Assembly (NCBI RefSeq): GCF_900167065.1
Contig: NZ_FUYA01000004.1
Span: forward strand, 205,030 to 269,029
Reading direction: 5' to 3'
Origin: Desulfobaculum bizertense DSM 18034
GTDB taxonomy: Bacteria > Desulfobacterota > Desulfovibrionia > Desulfovibrionales > Desulfovibrionaceae
DNA: 64,000 nt
The position numbers and the translations under genes were made by a program. Positions 44,704-53,523 of this stretch are shown here, piece after piece. Position 1 is the stretch's first letter. The number at the start of each line of letters is the position of its first letter. The notes under the pieces are model-generated. The model ran no database searches. It was not told where the DNA came from and was given only the letters and a program-made list of their open reading frames with translations.

Positions 44704-47181
44704 ATGCAGCTTTTTAGTCCCTTTTCCGCAAGCACCCCAAAAGCATCCCTTCTCTCCGCTGGCAGCAAGGCCCAGAACCTTCTTGCCCTGCTCCAACATG
44801 GCATCGCCATCCCCAAAACGCTCTACATCCACGAAAGCGCCTATGCCGCCTTTGTGTCCGAAACCCACATTCTACCACGGCTTAAAGAATTCCTCTCCGC
44901 AGACCTTTCTGCCTTGCGCTGGGAAGAAATCTGGGACATTGCCCTGCGCGTGCGTCATCTCTTTTCCAGTACCCCTCTTCCAGACTGGCTCGAGAGCACC
45001 CTGCTCGGAGAAATAGAACACCAGTTCGGAACAGGCGAGCTTGCGATCCGTTCCTGCTCTTCAATGGAAGATTCCGTATACTCCCATGCGGGACTCCATG
45101 ATTCATTTTTACATAGCCAAAGCCCCGCCGAACACATCCAGCATATTCGGCTTGTCTGGGCATCATTATGGTCTGACCGTTCTCTGCTCTATCGCCGGGA
45201 AATGCAGCTCCAGCCAGAATCCAGCAGCATGGGCGTCCTCGTTCAGGAGATGCAGCCGGGCCAGTACTCCGGCATCATGTTTACCGTTGACCCAACCAAT
45301 GGGGACCAGAGTGTCATTGAAGCACATAGGGGTAGCGCCGAGGATGCGGTCTCTGACGCCGCAGAAACAGAACGCCTGCTCTTTGAGCGGGGTACAGGAA
45401 AACTTCTTGTCCACCGCCTCCCGCAACACAGCAACGCCTCCACCCTGCCGGAAGAACTGCCCCTGCGTCTCTTCCGGCTTGGCGAAAAGGCAGAACAGCT
45501 CTTTACGTCTCCACAGGATATTGAATGGACCGTTCTGGATGGCATTCCCGTTCTTCTCCAGTCTCGCCCCATTACGACACTCCAGGCCTCCCCAAACGCT
45601 ACAGGCTGGCGCGATGAAGACAAACGCCCGTGGTATATGAGCCTGACCCGAAGCTATGACAATCTGAAAGCCCTTGAGCACAAGATTGATACCGAGATCC
45701 TTCCCGGCATGGACGCAGCCAAACGCGACATGGATACAATTTCGCTGAGCGCCCTCAGTTGTGAGGAACTGGAAAAAGAACTGATGCGGCGAAGATCTCT
45801 TTTTGAACACTGGCGCACCCAGTACTGGAAAGAGCTTATTCCCTTTGCGCATGCCATCCGGCTTTTTGGCATGCTCTACAACGACGCTCTCGCCCCGGAT
45901 GATCCCTTTGCCTTTACCTCTCTCCTGTCAGGTTCTGGAATGCTCGCCATCAAGCGCAACACCGCACTTCGGGAACTCGCGGCGATGATCGAAGCAGACC
46001 CGACGCTTCAGGAAGCACTCACCCATCGCCAGCTCCCAGAATCCGGCCCATTTGCCGAGGCACTGCACACATTCATGCAGGACTTTGGAGACCTCGCCTG
46101 TAATTCTGGCTGGTGCGAAGAAGGTCCGTGGGGCATCCTTAAACTTCTGCAAGGCACACATGCTGAGCACATCCTTTCACAAAAGCATACCCCACACCAT
46201 GAACTTGAAGATGCGTTCTTCGCGGCATTTCCTGAAAACAAAAGAGAAACGGCACAAGAAATTCTTGCTCTCGCCCGAAAAAGTTACCAGCTCCGGGATG
46301 ATGACAATGTCTATCTTGGCAAAATTCAGTCTCGCTACGACGCGGCAGTTGCCGAGGCAGAGATGCGTCTTGCAGATGGCCGCTGTTCCTTTGACCTGCC
46401 CGAAAAAATCCGTCCAACACGCAAAAGCACTCCAGAAGGAATGCCGTGGAGTTCCGAAGGCGGAGACTCTACCGAACCGCAGGCTGCGGGATGGGCCGCA
46501 GCACCGGGGCTTGCCCACGGAAAAGCCCGAGTCATTCATTCGCCCCAGGAACTTTTTGATTTTCAGGAAGGAGAAATCCTTGTCTGCGATGCCCTTGACC
46601 CCAACATGACCTTTGTTGTGCCACTGGCAAAAGGTATTGTTGAACGTCGCGGTGGAATGCTTGTACATGGAGCAATCATTGCCCGTGAATACGGTATCCC
46701 CTGCGTGACAGGAGTTCACGATGCCACAAAGCAGTTCAGGACAGGCGAAGAGCTTCTTGTGGATGGTTACCGGGGCGCAGTCTTGCGACACGACAGCTCA
46801 ACACCCGCCCCCGGCACCAACGTTCTTGGAGGAAAGCTTCTTCTGTGCAGCGCGCGCCCTGCCACAGGATTTATGCGCACAGGATTCTGTGCCACCAGTG
46901 AGGCGGACCGTGGCACCCATGTAATCTGTGCAAGAATGACAAACGCATTCCTCGCCTTCACCCGGGAACAGGGGAATGATCTGACTACACCAGCACCAGA
47001 GCACGCTTTCCCCGGACTCCAGCCCGGTGATTTTTGGTGCCTGTGTGCTGGACGCTGGAAAGAAGCTCTTGAAGCAGGAGTTGCCCCGCCAGTCCTGCTG
47101 GCGGCATGCGAGCAGTCAGCGCTCAGTATCGTTTCACTTTCAGACCTGACAGCCCACGCACTTGATACGCCTCTTGAATAA
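44704..47181 (+). CDS. PEP synthase-like phosphotransferase fused to DUF2237
   Basis: An 825-residue multidomain protein. The N-terminal ATP-grasp pyruvate-phosphate-dikinase-type domain (about 1-300) shows KAQNLLALLQHG, the ATP-site LAIRSCSSMEDS with Arg116, SGIMFTVDPTNGD and LQSRPITTL. A middle variable region (about 300-590) resembles the substrate domain of rifampicin phosphotransferase-like enzymes in position only. The swivelling phosphohistidine domain (about 600-690) has GGMLVHGAIIAREYGIPCV with His655. From about residue 706 a complete DUF2237 domain follows: NVLGGKLLLC, ARMTNAFLAFTREQGNDL, PGDFWCLCAGRWKEALEAGV. DUF2237 usually stands alone; the fusion suggests a linked function. Acceptor substrate unknown. 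Confidence 0.88.
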   Translation: MQLFSPFSASTPKASLLSAGSKAQNLLALLQHGIAIPKTLYIHESAYAAFVSETHILPRLKEFLSADLSALRWEEIWDIALRVRHLFSSTPLPDWLESTLLGEIEHQFGTGELAIRSCSSMEDSVYSHAGLHDSFLHSQSPAEHIQHIRLVWASLWSDRSLLYRREMQLQPESSSMGVLVQEMQPGQYSGIMFTVDPTNGDQSVIEAHRGSAEDAVSDAAETERLLFERGTGKLLVHRLPQHSNASTLPEELPLRLFRLGEKAEQLFTSPQDIEWTVLDGIPVLLQSRPITTLQASPNATGWRDEDKRPWYMSLTRSYDNLKALEHKIDTEILPGMDAAKRDMDTISLSALSCEELEKELMRRRSLFEHWRTQYWKELIPFAHAIRLFGMLYNDALAPDDPFAFTSLLSGSGMLAIKRNTALRELAAMIEADPTLQEALTHRQLPESGPFAEALHTFMQDFGDLACNSGWCEEGPWGILKLLQGTHAEHILSQKHTPHHELEDAFFAAFPENKRETAQEILALARKSYQLRDDDNVYLGKIQSRYDAAVAEAEMRLADGRCSFDLPEKIRPTRKSTPEGMPWSSEGGDSTEPQAAGWAAAPGLAHGKARVIHSPQELFDFQEGEILVCDALDPNMTFVVPLAKGIVERRGGMLVHGAIIAREYGIPCVTGVHDATKQFRTGEELLVDGYRGAVLRHDSSTPAPGTNVLGGKLLLCSARPATGFMRTGFCATSEADRGTHVICARMTNAFLAFTREQGNDLTTPAPEHAFPGLQPGDFWCLCAGRWKEALEAGVAPPVLLAACEQSALSIVSLSDLTAHALDTPLE

Positions 47182-47184
47182 TCC

Positions 47185-47226
47185 AGACAAAAAGCCCCTG
47201 AACCTTGTCGCTCAGGGGCTTTTTGT
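47185..47226. terminator. bidirectional terminator
   Basis: GACAAAAAGCCCCTGA and its exact complement TCAGGGGCTTTTTGTC (16 bp) flank a 10-base loop, between convergent genes. Confidence 0.92.
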
Positions 47227-47240
47227 CTCAATTTGATTCT

Positions 47241-49271
47241 CTACCGATACAGCGCAGTTCCTCGAAGGGCTACTTCCTCTGGCCGAGTCATCACGATTTG
47301 GTAATCATCAATGTGCCCACGCCGGAAACCTTCTTCGCAGCTCACAAGGTAATAAATCCATGACCGATAGAACCGCTCATCAAAACCATAGGCCCGAATA
47401 TCCGGCCAGTTCGCGTCAAAGCGCTCCCGCCATTCATGCAAAGTCCGGGCGTAGTGCTGGCCGATCTGCTCAGCATGAACAATCACGAGTTCCGTTGAAC
47501 GGGCAAGCACATCTGCCGTCCGGGTTAACGACATCAGCATCCCACCGGGGAAGATATGCTTTCGCACCCAGCAGAGACTCCGGCGATACGCCTCATAATG
47601 CCAGTCCTGAATAGTAATGGCCTGAATCACTGCCCGACCGCCGGGAGCAAGGCGCTCGTCTATGGTCCTAAAAAATGTTGGATGGAACTCATAGCCAACG
47701 GCTTCAATCATTTCGATGGAAACAATGGCATCAAAACGTCCTTCCACATCCCGGTAATCCTGAAGCCGTATTTCAACCTGTTCCTCAAGTCCTTCTTCGG
47801 CAACTCTGGCCTGCGCATAGTCATACTGCTCCTGCGAAAGGGTCACTCCCAAGACATGACAGCCAAGACGCCTGGCCGTATCAAGAGCAAAGCTTCCCCA
47901 GCCACAGCCAATCTCAAGCACACGATCCCCTTTCCGAATCTGAGCTTTATCGGCAATCATCCGAATCTTCCGGAGCTGGGCAGCTTCCAAAGATTCTGCC
48001 GTATTGATTTCTTTAAATACAGCGCACGAGTATACCATGCCGGGGTCCAAAAATCGCGAGAACAGATCGTTCGAAAGGTCGTAATGAGCCTGAATGTTAT
48101 CTTTACTGCCCGTCTTGGTATTTGGCTTAAATGGTCCCAGAACACGCCGCCACATTGAATACATACGCCGATTCAACTGGCTCATTGCGCCATTGTCCGC
48201 ATTCAGGGTCAGTACTCGCCTATTCGCCAGAAGCACCCGAAAAACCATATTGAGATCTGGACTGCTCCAGTCCTTCTGAACATAACTCTCGCCAAGCCCA
48301 ATATTGCCATACGCCAAAAGCCGCCGGAAAAAGCGCATATTCTTGACATCTATCCGTGCCTGAGGACCATCTTCACTTCCAAAACGCCATGTTTTTCCAC
48401 CAGGCAAAACACAGGTCAGTGCCCCATGCTCAATTTTTTTGAACCGCCAAAAAACAAGAGCACGGGAAACACGGTTTGCGCCTTTTTCCCAGCGCCTCTG
48501 CTGAGTTCGTACAGTATTTTCACTCATAGGCTGAGGTTTTTTGTGAAACGGAAGAGAATGCACACCACGCAATTTCATTGCCTCCCACACAATTCTTGGC
48601 CACGTCAGATGGGCCGCAGCAGGAACCCGAAAATTTTCCACAAGGATATTTCGTGTTGTAAAGGGAACAAACGCATCTCTGGAGCTGAGCGAAGCCTGAA
48701 AAACTTCCTCTTTGTCCTGCGTCAGGTGAATACGAATATCGAGACTGTCTTCTAGTGCCCCAAAAAAAAATTCATACTGCCCTCTCCGTTCAAAAAAAGG
48801 CGACACATGAAATGTCTTCTGCTCCATAAACTGCGCGGGCAGCTCGCCTCCATCCTCTGGTTTCAGCAAATACACATGCTTTTCCCCAAAGGTATTGTTC
48901 ACCTCTGCAACGCCGCATAACAGCCCAACGCTATCATATACATAATAAAAAGATACCGGGTTAAACACATAACTCAAAAAACGCAGTCCAGTAACCAGCT
49001 CAACACGTTCCACAGCATCTGTGGAAACTCCTTTTTTCCTGAGAAAAGCAAAGAGCTTTTCCTTCACTGGAGTGTCGTTTTCATCAAAATAGTCGCGATC
49101 ATAAAACGACAAGACATTCACGCGATTGCGACTAAAGGCCAAAACATGCTTCTCTAGCTCCTCCAGTTCATCAAGCGCAATCCGATACACAGGGAGCCTG
49201 TACTCAAAAGAATGTGCCTTGGGATACAGGCGCTGATGCTCCACACGGGCAGGTATTATGCACGTTCTCAC
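47241..49271 (-). CDS. DUF1365 - cyclopropane-fatty-acyl-phospholipid synthase fusion
   Basis: A 676-residue fusion. Residues about 1-240 are DUF1365 (YPKAHSFEYRLPVYRIALDE, GLRFLSYVFNPVSFYYVYD, AEVNNTFGEKHVYLL). Residues about 285-670 are a Cfa-type SAM-dependent methyltransferase with HYDLSNDLFSRFLDP, the SAM loop VLEIGCGWGSFALD (Gly455) and YRRSLCWVRKHIFPGGMLMS near the C-terminus. It should methylate or cyclopropanate unsaturated acyl chains of membrane lipids. Usually the two domains are separate neighbours. The GTG start at 49271 overlaps the upstream oxidoreductase stop (GTGA). Confidence 0.92.
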   Translation of the reverse strand: MRTCIIPARVEHQRLYPKAHSFEYRLPVYRIALDELEELEKHVLAFSRNRVNVLSFYDRDYFDENDTPVKEKLFAFLRKKGVSTDAVERVELVTGLRFLSYVFNPVSFYYVYDSVGLLCGVAEVNNTFGEKHVYLLKPEDGGELPAQFMEQKTFHVSPFFERRGQYEFFFGALEDSLDIRIHLTQDKEEVFQASLSSRDAFVPFTTRNILVENFRVPAAAHLTWPRIVWEAMKLRGVHSLPFHKKPQPMSENTVRTQQRRWEKGANRVSRALVFWRFKKIEHGALTCVLPGGKTWRFGSEDGPQARIDVKNMRFFRRLLAYGNIGLGESYVQKDWSSPDLNMVFRVLLANRRVLTLNADNGAMSQLNRRMYSMWRRVLGPFKPNTKTGSKDNIQAHYDLSNDLFSRFLDPGMVYSCAVFKEINTAESLEAAQLRKIRMIADKAQIRKGDRVLEIGCGWGSFALDTARRLGCHVLGVTLSQEQYDYAQARVAEEGLEEQVEIRLQDYRDVEGRFDAIVSIEMIEAVGYEFHPTFFRTIDERLAPGGRAVIQAITIQDWHYEAYRRSLCWVRKHIFPGGMLMSLTRTADVLARSTELVIVHAEQIGQHYARTLHEWRERFDANWPDIRAYGFDERFYRSWIYYLVSCEEGFRRGHIDDYQIVMTRPEEVALRGTALYR

Positions 49272-50536
49272 TGCTCTTCTCCAAAGTCACGAACGACACG
49301 GAGAGCAGACCGGACCCCATCTTCATGAAATCCATTAAACTGATACGCGCCACAGAACCAAACCCGGTCCTTTCCATTAAGCGAACACAAATATTCCTGC
49401 GTGTGCATGGCCTCCATACTATACTGAGGATGCTCAAACAGTTCCTCATGGTGAACTTTATGCTGCGCAATGGCCTTGTCTGGATTCAGCGAAACGACAT
49501 AGCTGTTATCGGCCTGAAGATGCTGCAACCTATTCATATAATAGTGCACAGAGACAGGCGCATCCTCTTGACGGGAATCCTTCATTGTTGAAATCCATGA
49601 AGCCCAGTTTCGTTCCCGAGGTGGCAAAACAGACGCATCAGAATGCAGGATGGTCCTGTTTTTTGAATACTTCCACGGCCCAAGAAGCTGCTCTTCCAAA
49701 ACGCTCGGCTGCTCCAGAAGGCGCAGACTCTGGTCCGCATGCGTTGCCAACACCACAGCATCAAAGACTTCTGTCTCTCCATTCCAGCACACTTCAATCG
49801 CTGAATCCAAACGCCGAACAGCCTGAACATTTGCCTTGAGTCGAATGGCACCGGGAAAGCGCTCGGTAAATGCCTGCACATAGCGCGAACTTCCTCCGGG
49901 GATATACAGCCAGTTGGGTCTGTTGAACCAGCGGAGAAGGCCATGATTGGCAAAAAAGCGGGCAAAACTTTCCATTGGGAAATTCATGACGGAATCATCA
50001 GGTGCGGACCAAATGGCTCCGACCATAGGCAAGACGAATTCATCCAGCACACGGGGAGAAAAATTCGTTCCGTCCCAAAACTCCCCAAGAGTAAGATCCT
50101 TAAGTCGACCATTCCGATAGGCAAAGTCCACGGCATAACCAAAGCGCCACACGCCAAAAAGGAAAAGCCAGTACTGAATATTGAGTATATTTTTTCTATT
50201 GGCAAAAAGGCCATTTAGTCCTGTTCCCGCATACCCCGTTTTTTTTGTCAGGTTGTAATAGGCAAAGGTCATATCTGTAGAGGCAGACGACACTCCCAGC
50301 TCCTGCAAAAAAGCACAAAAATGCGGGTACGTTCTGTCGTTAAACACAATAAAGCCCATATCGACAGGGACCGGGGCGTCAGGTCCATCAAGTACCTGAC
50401 AGGTCTTGGTGTGCCCACCAAGCGCGCCGCCCTGCTCAAAAAGTACGACATCTCTATGTCGAGACAGATAATACGCCGCAACAAGGCCAGAAATACCACC
50501 ACCAATAACAGCAATTTTTTTCATGCGCTCTGTCAT
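49268..50536 (-). CDS. FAD-dependent oxidoreductase (amine-oxidase/desaturase-like)
   Basis: A 422-residue flavoprotein with the N-terminal dinucleotide-binding loop KKIAVIGGGISGLVAAYYLS and the FAD-binding signature EQGGALGGHTKT. It belongs to the NAD(P)/FAD oxidoreductases that commonly neighbour DUF1365 and Cfa-like genes. It probably desaturates or otherwise oxidises fatty acyl chains. ATG 50536 overlaps the DUF2062 stop (ATGA); GGGAGAAGA precedes it. Confidence 0.88.
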   Translation of the reverse strand: MTERMKKIAVIGGGISGLVAAYYLSRHRDVVLFEQGGALGGHTKTCQVLDGPDAPVPVDMGFIVFNDRTYPHFCAFLQELGVSSASTDMTFAYYNLTKKTGYAGTGLNGLFANRKNILNIQYWLFLFGVWRFGYAVDFAYRNGRLKDLTLGEFWDGTNFSPRVLDEFVLPMVGAIWSAPDDSVMNFPMESFARFFANHGLLRWFNRPNWLYIPGGSSRYVQAFTERFPGAIRLKANVQAVRRLDSAIEVCWNGETEVFDAVVLATHADQSLRLLEQPSVLEEQLLGPWKYSKNRTILHSDASVLPPRERNWASWISTMKDSRQEDAPVSVHYYMNRLQHLQADNSYVVSLNPDKAIAQHKVHHEELFEHPQYSMEAMHTQEYLCSLNGKDRVWFCGAYQFNGFHEDGVRSALRVVRDFGEEQ

Positions 50537-51063
50537 TCTTCTCCCACCTGAACAGTTTGGTTCTGGAGAGCCTGTGCGAGTTTGCTCACGCTACGGCGAA
50601 CGCTCCAAAACAAGGGGAAATACACGAGAAGACTTCCACAAATCCAACCCAGTATAGCATGCACAAGCGGCCAACCCAAGACCTCAAAGGATCCTATCGG
50701 GTCTGTAAAAACTATTTTCACTATTTCTGGAACCGAGGTTTCAAAATGCGGAAGACCAAGGAGAGTTTCTCCAAGGCGCAGGAAAGGAATCATAAGCAGG
50801 TACTGGAGGGGAGAGGCCACAAAGCTGATGCCTCCTGCAACGATGGAACTGCACCGAAAGAGCTTTGCCAGGAGCCATGCCATAAAGACATTTGTTGCAA
50901 TCTGAGGCCATGCTGCAGCAATAATTCCAAGACTCAAGGCACGGGAAACTCTTGAGACAGGGATGCCTTCTTGCAGTTGTTGTCGCACGGGGCGAGCAAC
51001 TTTAACTTCCCAGATCAAAACAACCCGTTTCCGAAAAAAGCTCCACCAGTTTTGGGGCATCAT
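50533..51063 (-). CDS. DUF2062 membrane protein
   Basis: A 176-residue inner-membrane protein of the DUF2062 family, function unknown. Hydrophobic helices include LGIIAAAWPQIATNVFMAWLL and WPLVHAILGWICGSLLVYFP, with the family-like FVASPLQYLLMIPFLRLGE between. It begins the minus-strand lipid cluster and is divergent from the SDR gene. Two adjacent ATGs (51063, 51060) are possible starts. Confidence 0.85.
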   Translation of the reverse strand: MMPQNWWSFFRKRVVLIWEVKVARPVRQQLQEGIPVSRVSRALSLGIIAAAWPQIATNVFMAWLLAKLFRCSSIVAGGISFVASPLQYLLMIPFLRLGETLLGLPHFETSVPEIVKIVFTDPIGSFEVLGWPLVHAILGWICGSLLVYFPLFWSVRRSVSKLAQALQNQTVQVGEE

Positions 51064-51138
51064 CTCTTTTCAATACTATAAATACCGTCTCAAATCATGT
51101 ATAAAGAAAGAGCAAAGTACTCATGACGGGAGGAGGCA

Positions 51139-51918
51139 ATGCCGCAGTTTGGAACAGCGTGGATTACAGGGGCGTCAACAGGGATAGGACAGGAGTTGAG
51201 CAAAAAGCTTTTGTCTCAGGGGACACGTGTTGCAATGACAGCGCGGCATGCTGATAAAATACACGCATTTCGCGACAGCCTGCCCGCATCGCAACAGACG
51301 CTCGTGTTGCCTCTTCCGGCAGATGTCGCCAATCATGATGCCCTGTCGCGAGCGTATGCCAAGCTCAAAGACTTCTGGGGGGCACCTGATCTTTTAGTGG
51401 CTAATGCCGGGACGCACATCAACATGCAGGCGTCACAAATAGACTGGGTTCCATGTCGGGATCTCCTTTCGATCAATCTTCTGGGGGCCGTTGACTGCAT
51501 CACCTTCGTTCTTCCGGACATGCTCGCACGCAAGAGCGGATACATCGCAGGAGTTGGTTCCCTTTCAGCCTACCGGGGGCTTCCCTGGGCAGCGGCGTAT
51601 GGTGCAAGCAAGGCAGGACTCAACAATTTTTTACAAAGCCTGCGCTTTGATGTTGAGACGCATGGGATAACGGTAAGTGCCATCAATCCCGGATTTGTCC
51701 AAACGCCACTCACAGACCGAAACCCTTTCCCGATGCCTATGAAAATCAGTGCAGAAAAGGCCGCTGAATATATTTGGACAGGGCTTCTCAAAAAGAAAAA
51801 AGAAATACATTTTCCCCCAGCGTTTTCCTGGAGCTTTAAACTGCTGCGAATACTGCCATATCCCATGTACCACGCGCTTATTCGCAAAATAACGGGGAGT
51901 GCATCCCGGCGGGAGTAA
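51139..51918 (+). CDS. short-chain dehydrogenase/reductase
   Basis: A 259-residue NAD(P)-dependent SDR. The nucleotide loop TGASTGIGQEL, LVANAGTH, the catalytic serine in GYIAGVGSLSAYRG and YGASK are all present. A C-terminal hydrophobic-basic tail (WSFKLLRILPYPMYHALIRK) may associate with membrane. GGAGGAGG precedes ATG 51139. The neighbours suggest a role in lipid modification; substrate unknown. Confidence 0.92.
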   Translation: MPQFGTAWITGASTGIGQELSKKLLSQGTRVAMTARHADKIHAFRDSLPASQQTLVLPLPADVANHDALSRAYAKLKDFWGAPDLLVANAGTHINMQASQIDWVPCRDLLSINLLGAVDCITFVLPDMLARKSGYIAGVGSLSAYRGLPWAAAYGASKAGLNNFLQSLRFDVETHGITVSAINPGFVQTPLTDRNPFPMPMKISAEKAAEYIWTGLLKKKKEIHFPPAFSWSFKLLRILPYPMYHALIRKITGSASRRE

Positions 51919-51920
51919 TT

Positions 51921-52370
51921 ATGGACTTTATCCTTGAAAATTATTTTGATGGTCCCCTGAGCTGTCATGGGGTCGTCCTGACGCGTTCGGGAAAACTTCG
52001 CCGAAGCTTTCGGGCAACAATGCACGGAATCTGGAACACGGGTACAGCTCCCATTGCCGGTAGCCTTTCCGAGACTTTTACGTTTGATAATGGCGAGGTT
52101 CTGGAGCGCCTGTGGCAATTCACCAAAACAGGGCCACACGCATACGAAGGGGCAGCAGCAGACATCAAAGGAGTGGCCAGGCTCCATACCTCTGGGCCGG
52201 AGCTGTCCATGCGCTACACACTGGTTGTGCAGGTCGGTCAACGCACACTTCCGCTCTCGGTCAAGGACGTTCTCTGGCTCACACCAGACGGCTACGTCAT
52301 GAACAAAAGCACCATGTACAAATTTGGGATAAAAATCGGCGAACTGCTTACCGTCATCCACAAGAGCTAA
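51921..52370 (+). CDS. DUF3833-family protein
   Basis: A 149-residue protein of the DUF3833 family. It begins ENYFDGPLSCHGVVLTRSGK, then RSFRATMHGIWN, FTFDNGEVLERLWQFTKTG and the closing WLTPDGYVMNKSTMYKFGIKIG. The family has a lipocalin-like all-beta pattern and recurs beside Cfa/DUF1365 genes. It has no signal peptide, unlike some members that are lipoproteins. It starts two bases after the SDR stop. Confidence 0.88.
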   Translation: MDFILENYFDGPLSCHGVVLTRSGKLRRSFRATMHGIWNTGTAPIAGSLSETFTFDNGEVLERLWQFTKTGPHAYEGAAADIKGVARLHTSGPELSMRYTLVVQVGQRTLPLSVKDVLWLTPDGYVMNKSTMYKFGIKIGELLTVIHKS

Positions 52371-52432
52371 ATCTCCATCCCACTGCCTAGATCGATTAAG
52401 AACTAAAAACGAATCCTTTTGTGTTTTTTTGC

Positions 52433-52461
52433 TTGCAACCCTGTGATATTTACCCTAAAAG
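52433..52461 (+). promoter_or_regulatory. possible promoter of tRNA-Ser
   Basis: TTGCAA (52433-52438) and TAAAAG (52456-52461), spacing 17, ending 18 bases before the tRNA. Confidence 0.42.
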
Positions 52462-52478
52462 ACTCCACGCACACACGC

Positions 52479-52574
52479 GGAGAGGTAGCGAAGTCCGGCC
52501 GTAACGCGCTCGACTCGAAATCGAGTTACGGGTTAATAGCCCGTACGTGGGTTCGAATCCCACCCTCTCCGCCA
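52479..52574 (+). tRNA. tRNA-Ser (anticodon CGA)
   Basis: Acceptor GGAGAGG (52479-52485) pairs with CCTCTCC (52564-52570), then G and an encoded CCA. The anticodon stem CTCGA/TCGAG encloses the loop CTCGAAA, anticodon CGA, reading UCG. A long variable arm (ACGGG..CCCGT) and GTTCGAATC T-loop complete a class II serine tRNA. Confidence 0.96.
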
Positions 52575-52585
52575 TTTTGCCAATT

Positions 52586-52625
52586 AAAACGGGCCTTAAG
52601 AAGAATTTCTTAAGGCCCGTTTTTT
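52586..52625 (+). terminator. terminator after tRNA-Ser
   Basis: AAAACGGGCCTTAAGAA and its perfect complement (17 bp) with a 4-base loop, ending in T residues. Confidence 0.92.
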
Positions 52626-52643
52626 GGTGTGATACCCCCTAAA

Positions 52644-52704
52644 AAATGGCGTGTGGCGTGATTTGTGGCGTGAATCAATCTTTGTGACTCGATTTGTGAC
52701 TCGA
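52644..52704. repeat. short tandem direct repeats downstream of tRNA-Ser
   Basis: GTGGCGTGA occurs at 52652-52660 and again at 52665-52673, with a shorter GGCGTG at 52648; then TTGTGACTCGAT occurs twice (52682-52693 and 52694-52705, sharing frame). The gap 52626-52835 holds nothing else I can identify. Such repeats next to a tRNA could be remnants of an integration site. Confidence 0.5.
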
Positions 52705-52835
52705 TAAAAACCCATCACTTGAGTATAAAGCTCCACTTCCTCCAACTTTTTCAGACAAGACGTATCTTCTTTAGAAAAAGTCCACCCCCTTGTTTCTAGC
52801 CGTCCTTTTCCTCCCCTGCTATCATCTTTCTCACG

Positions 52836-53234
52836 ATGCTAAACGATATCAATGAAACAATCATAACCACATTGACTCCTCATCCAGAAATTCAATTAGC
52901 CTTTGTTTTTGGCTCCGCAAACTCTGGGAAAATGAGACAAGATAGCGATGTGGATATAGCTGTGCTTACCAAATCAAAGCTGACAATCAACATGCGGCTC
53001 ACACTTCGCGAAGAACTCAGCCTTGCACTTCGCCGGGAAGTTGACATCGTTGACCTTTTTACGGCTTACGGAACAATTTTGAAACAGACTCTCACTAAGG
53101 GGACTCTCATTCTAAACCGTTCCCAGCAGGAGTATGTCGCTATAATCAAACGCATGCTTTACGATCAGGCGGATATGGAACCCTTGCGCCGCAGAATCAT
53201 CGAAAAGAGCTTACAAAGAGGTTTTTTTGGATAA
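52836..53234 (+). CDS. MntA-type nucleotidyltransferase, orphan antitoxin-like
   Basis: A 132-residue minimal nucleotidyltransferase. The exact GSx10DxD motif is seen at residues 26-40 (GSANSGKMRQDSDVDIAV). In type VII toxin-antitoxin pairs the MntA enzyme AMPylates its HEPN toxin HepT. Here no HEPN-type gene is found on either side, so it is an orphan or regulates a distant partner. No clear ribosome-binding site precedes ATG 52836. It sits just after the tRNA-Ser region. Confidence 0.82.
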   Translation: MLNDINETIITTLTPHPEIQLAFVFGSANSGKMRQDSDVDIAVLTKSKLTINMRLTLREELSLALRREVDIVDLFTAYGTILKQTLTKGTLILNRSQQEYVAIIKRMLYDQADMEPLRRRIIEKSLQRGFFG

Positions 53235-53386
53235 ACCTTAAGAATCTTAAACTCATTATTCAACACATCAAAACTAAATATCCTCTCCCCCCTTTAACCT
53301 TTTCCAAATCAACTTTCCCCTGAGAACTGCTCCGTTCTTCTCTCCCTGCCTCCCAAAGCAACCTTTCTCAATACCTAAACGACAAC

Positions 53387-53426
53387 AAGCCCCTTGGTGA
53401 CGCCTCACCGAGGAGCTTCTCTTTTT
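53387..53426 (+). terminator. probable terminator downstream of the nucleotidyltransferase
   Basis: AAGCCCCTTGGTGA and TCACCGAGGAGCTT (one mismatch, one G-T) around a CGCC loop, followed by CTCTTTTT. The gap 53235-53386 shows no gene. Confidence 0.65.
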
Positions 53427-53523
53427 CCGACAGAATGAAACCAAACAGGTATATAAAAAAGGCCAAAAATAAACTATTCTGCACAGGTTATTATTTAACA
53501 GGCCTCCACACAAAGGAGAGATC

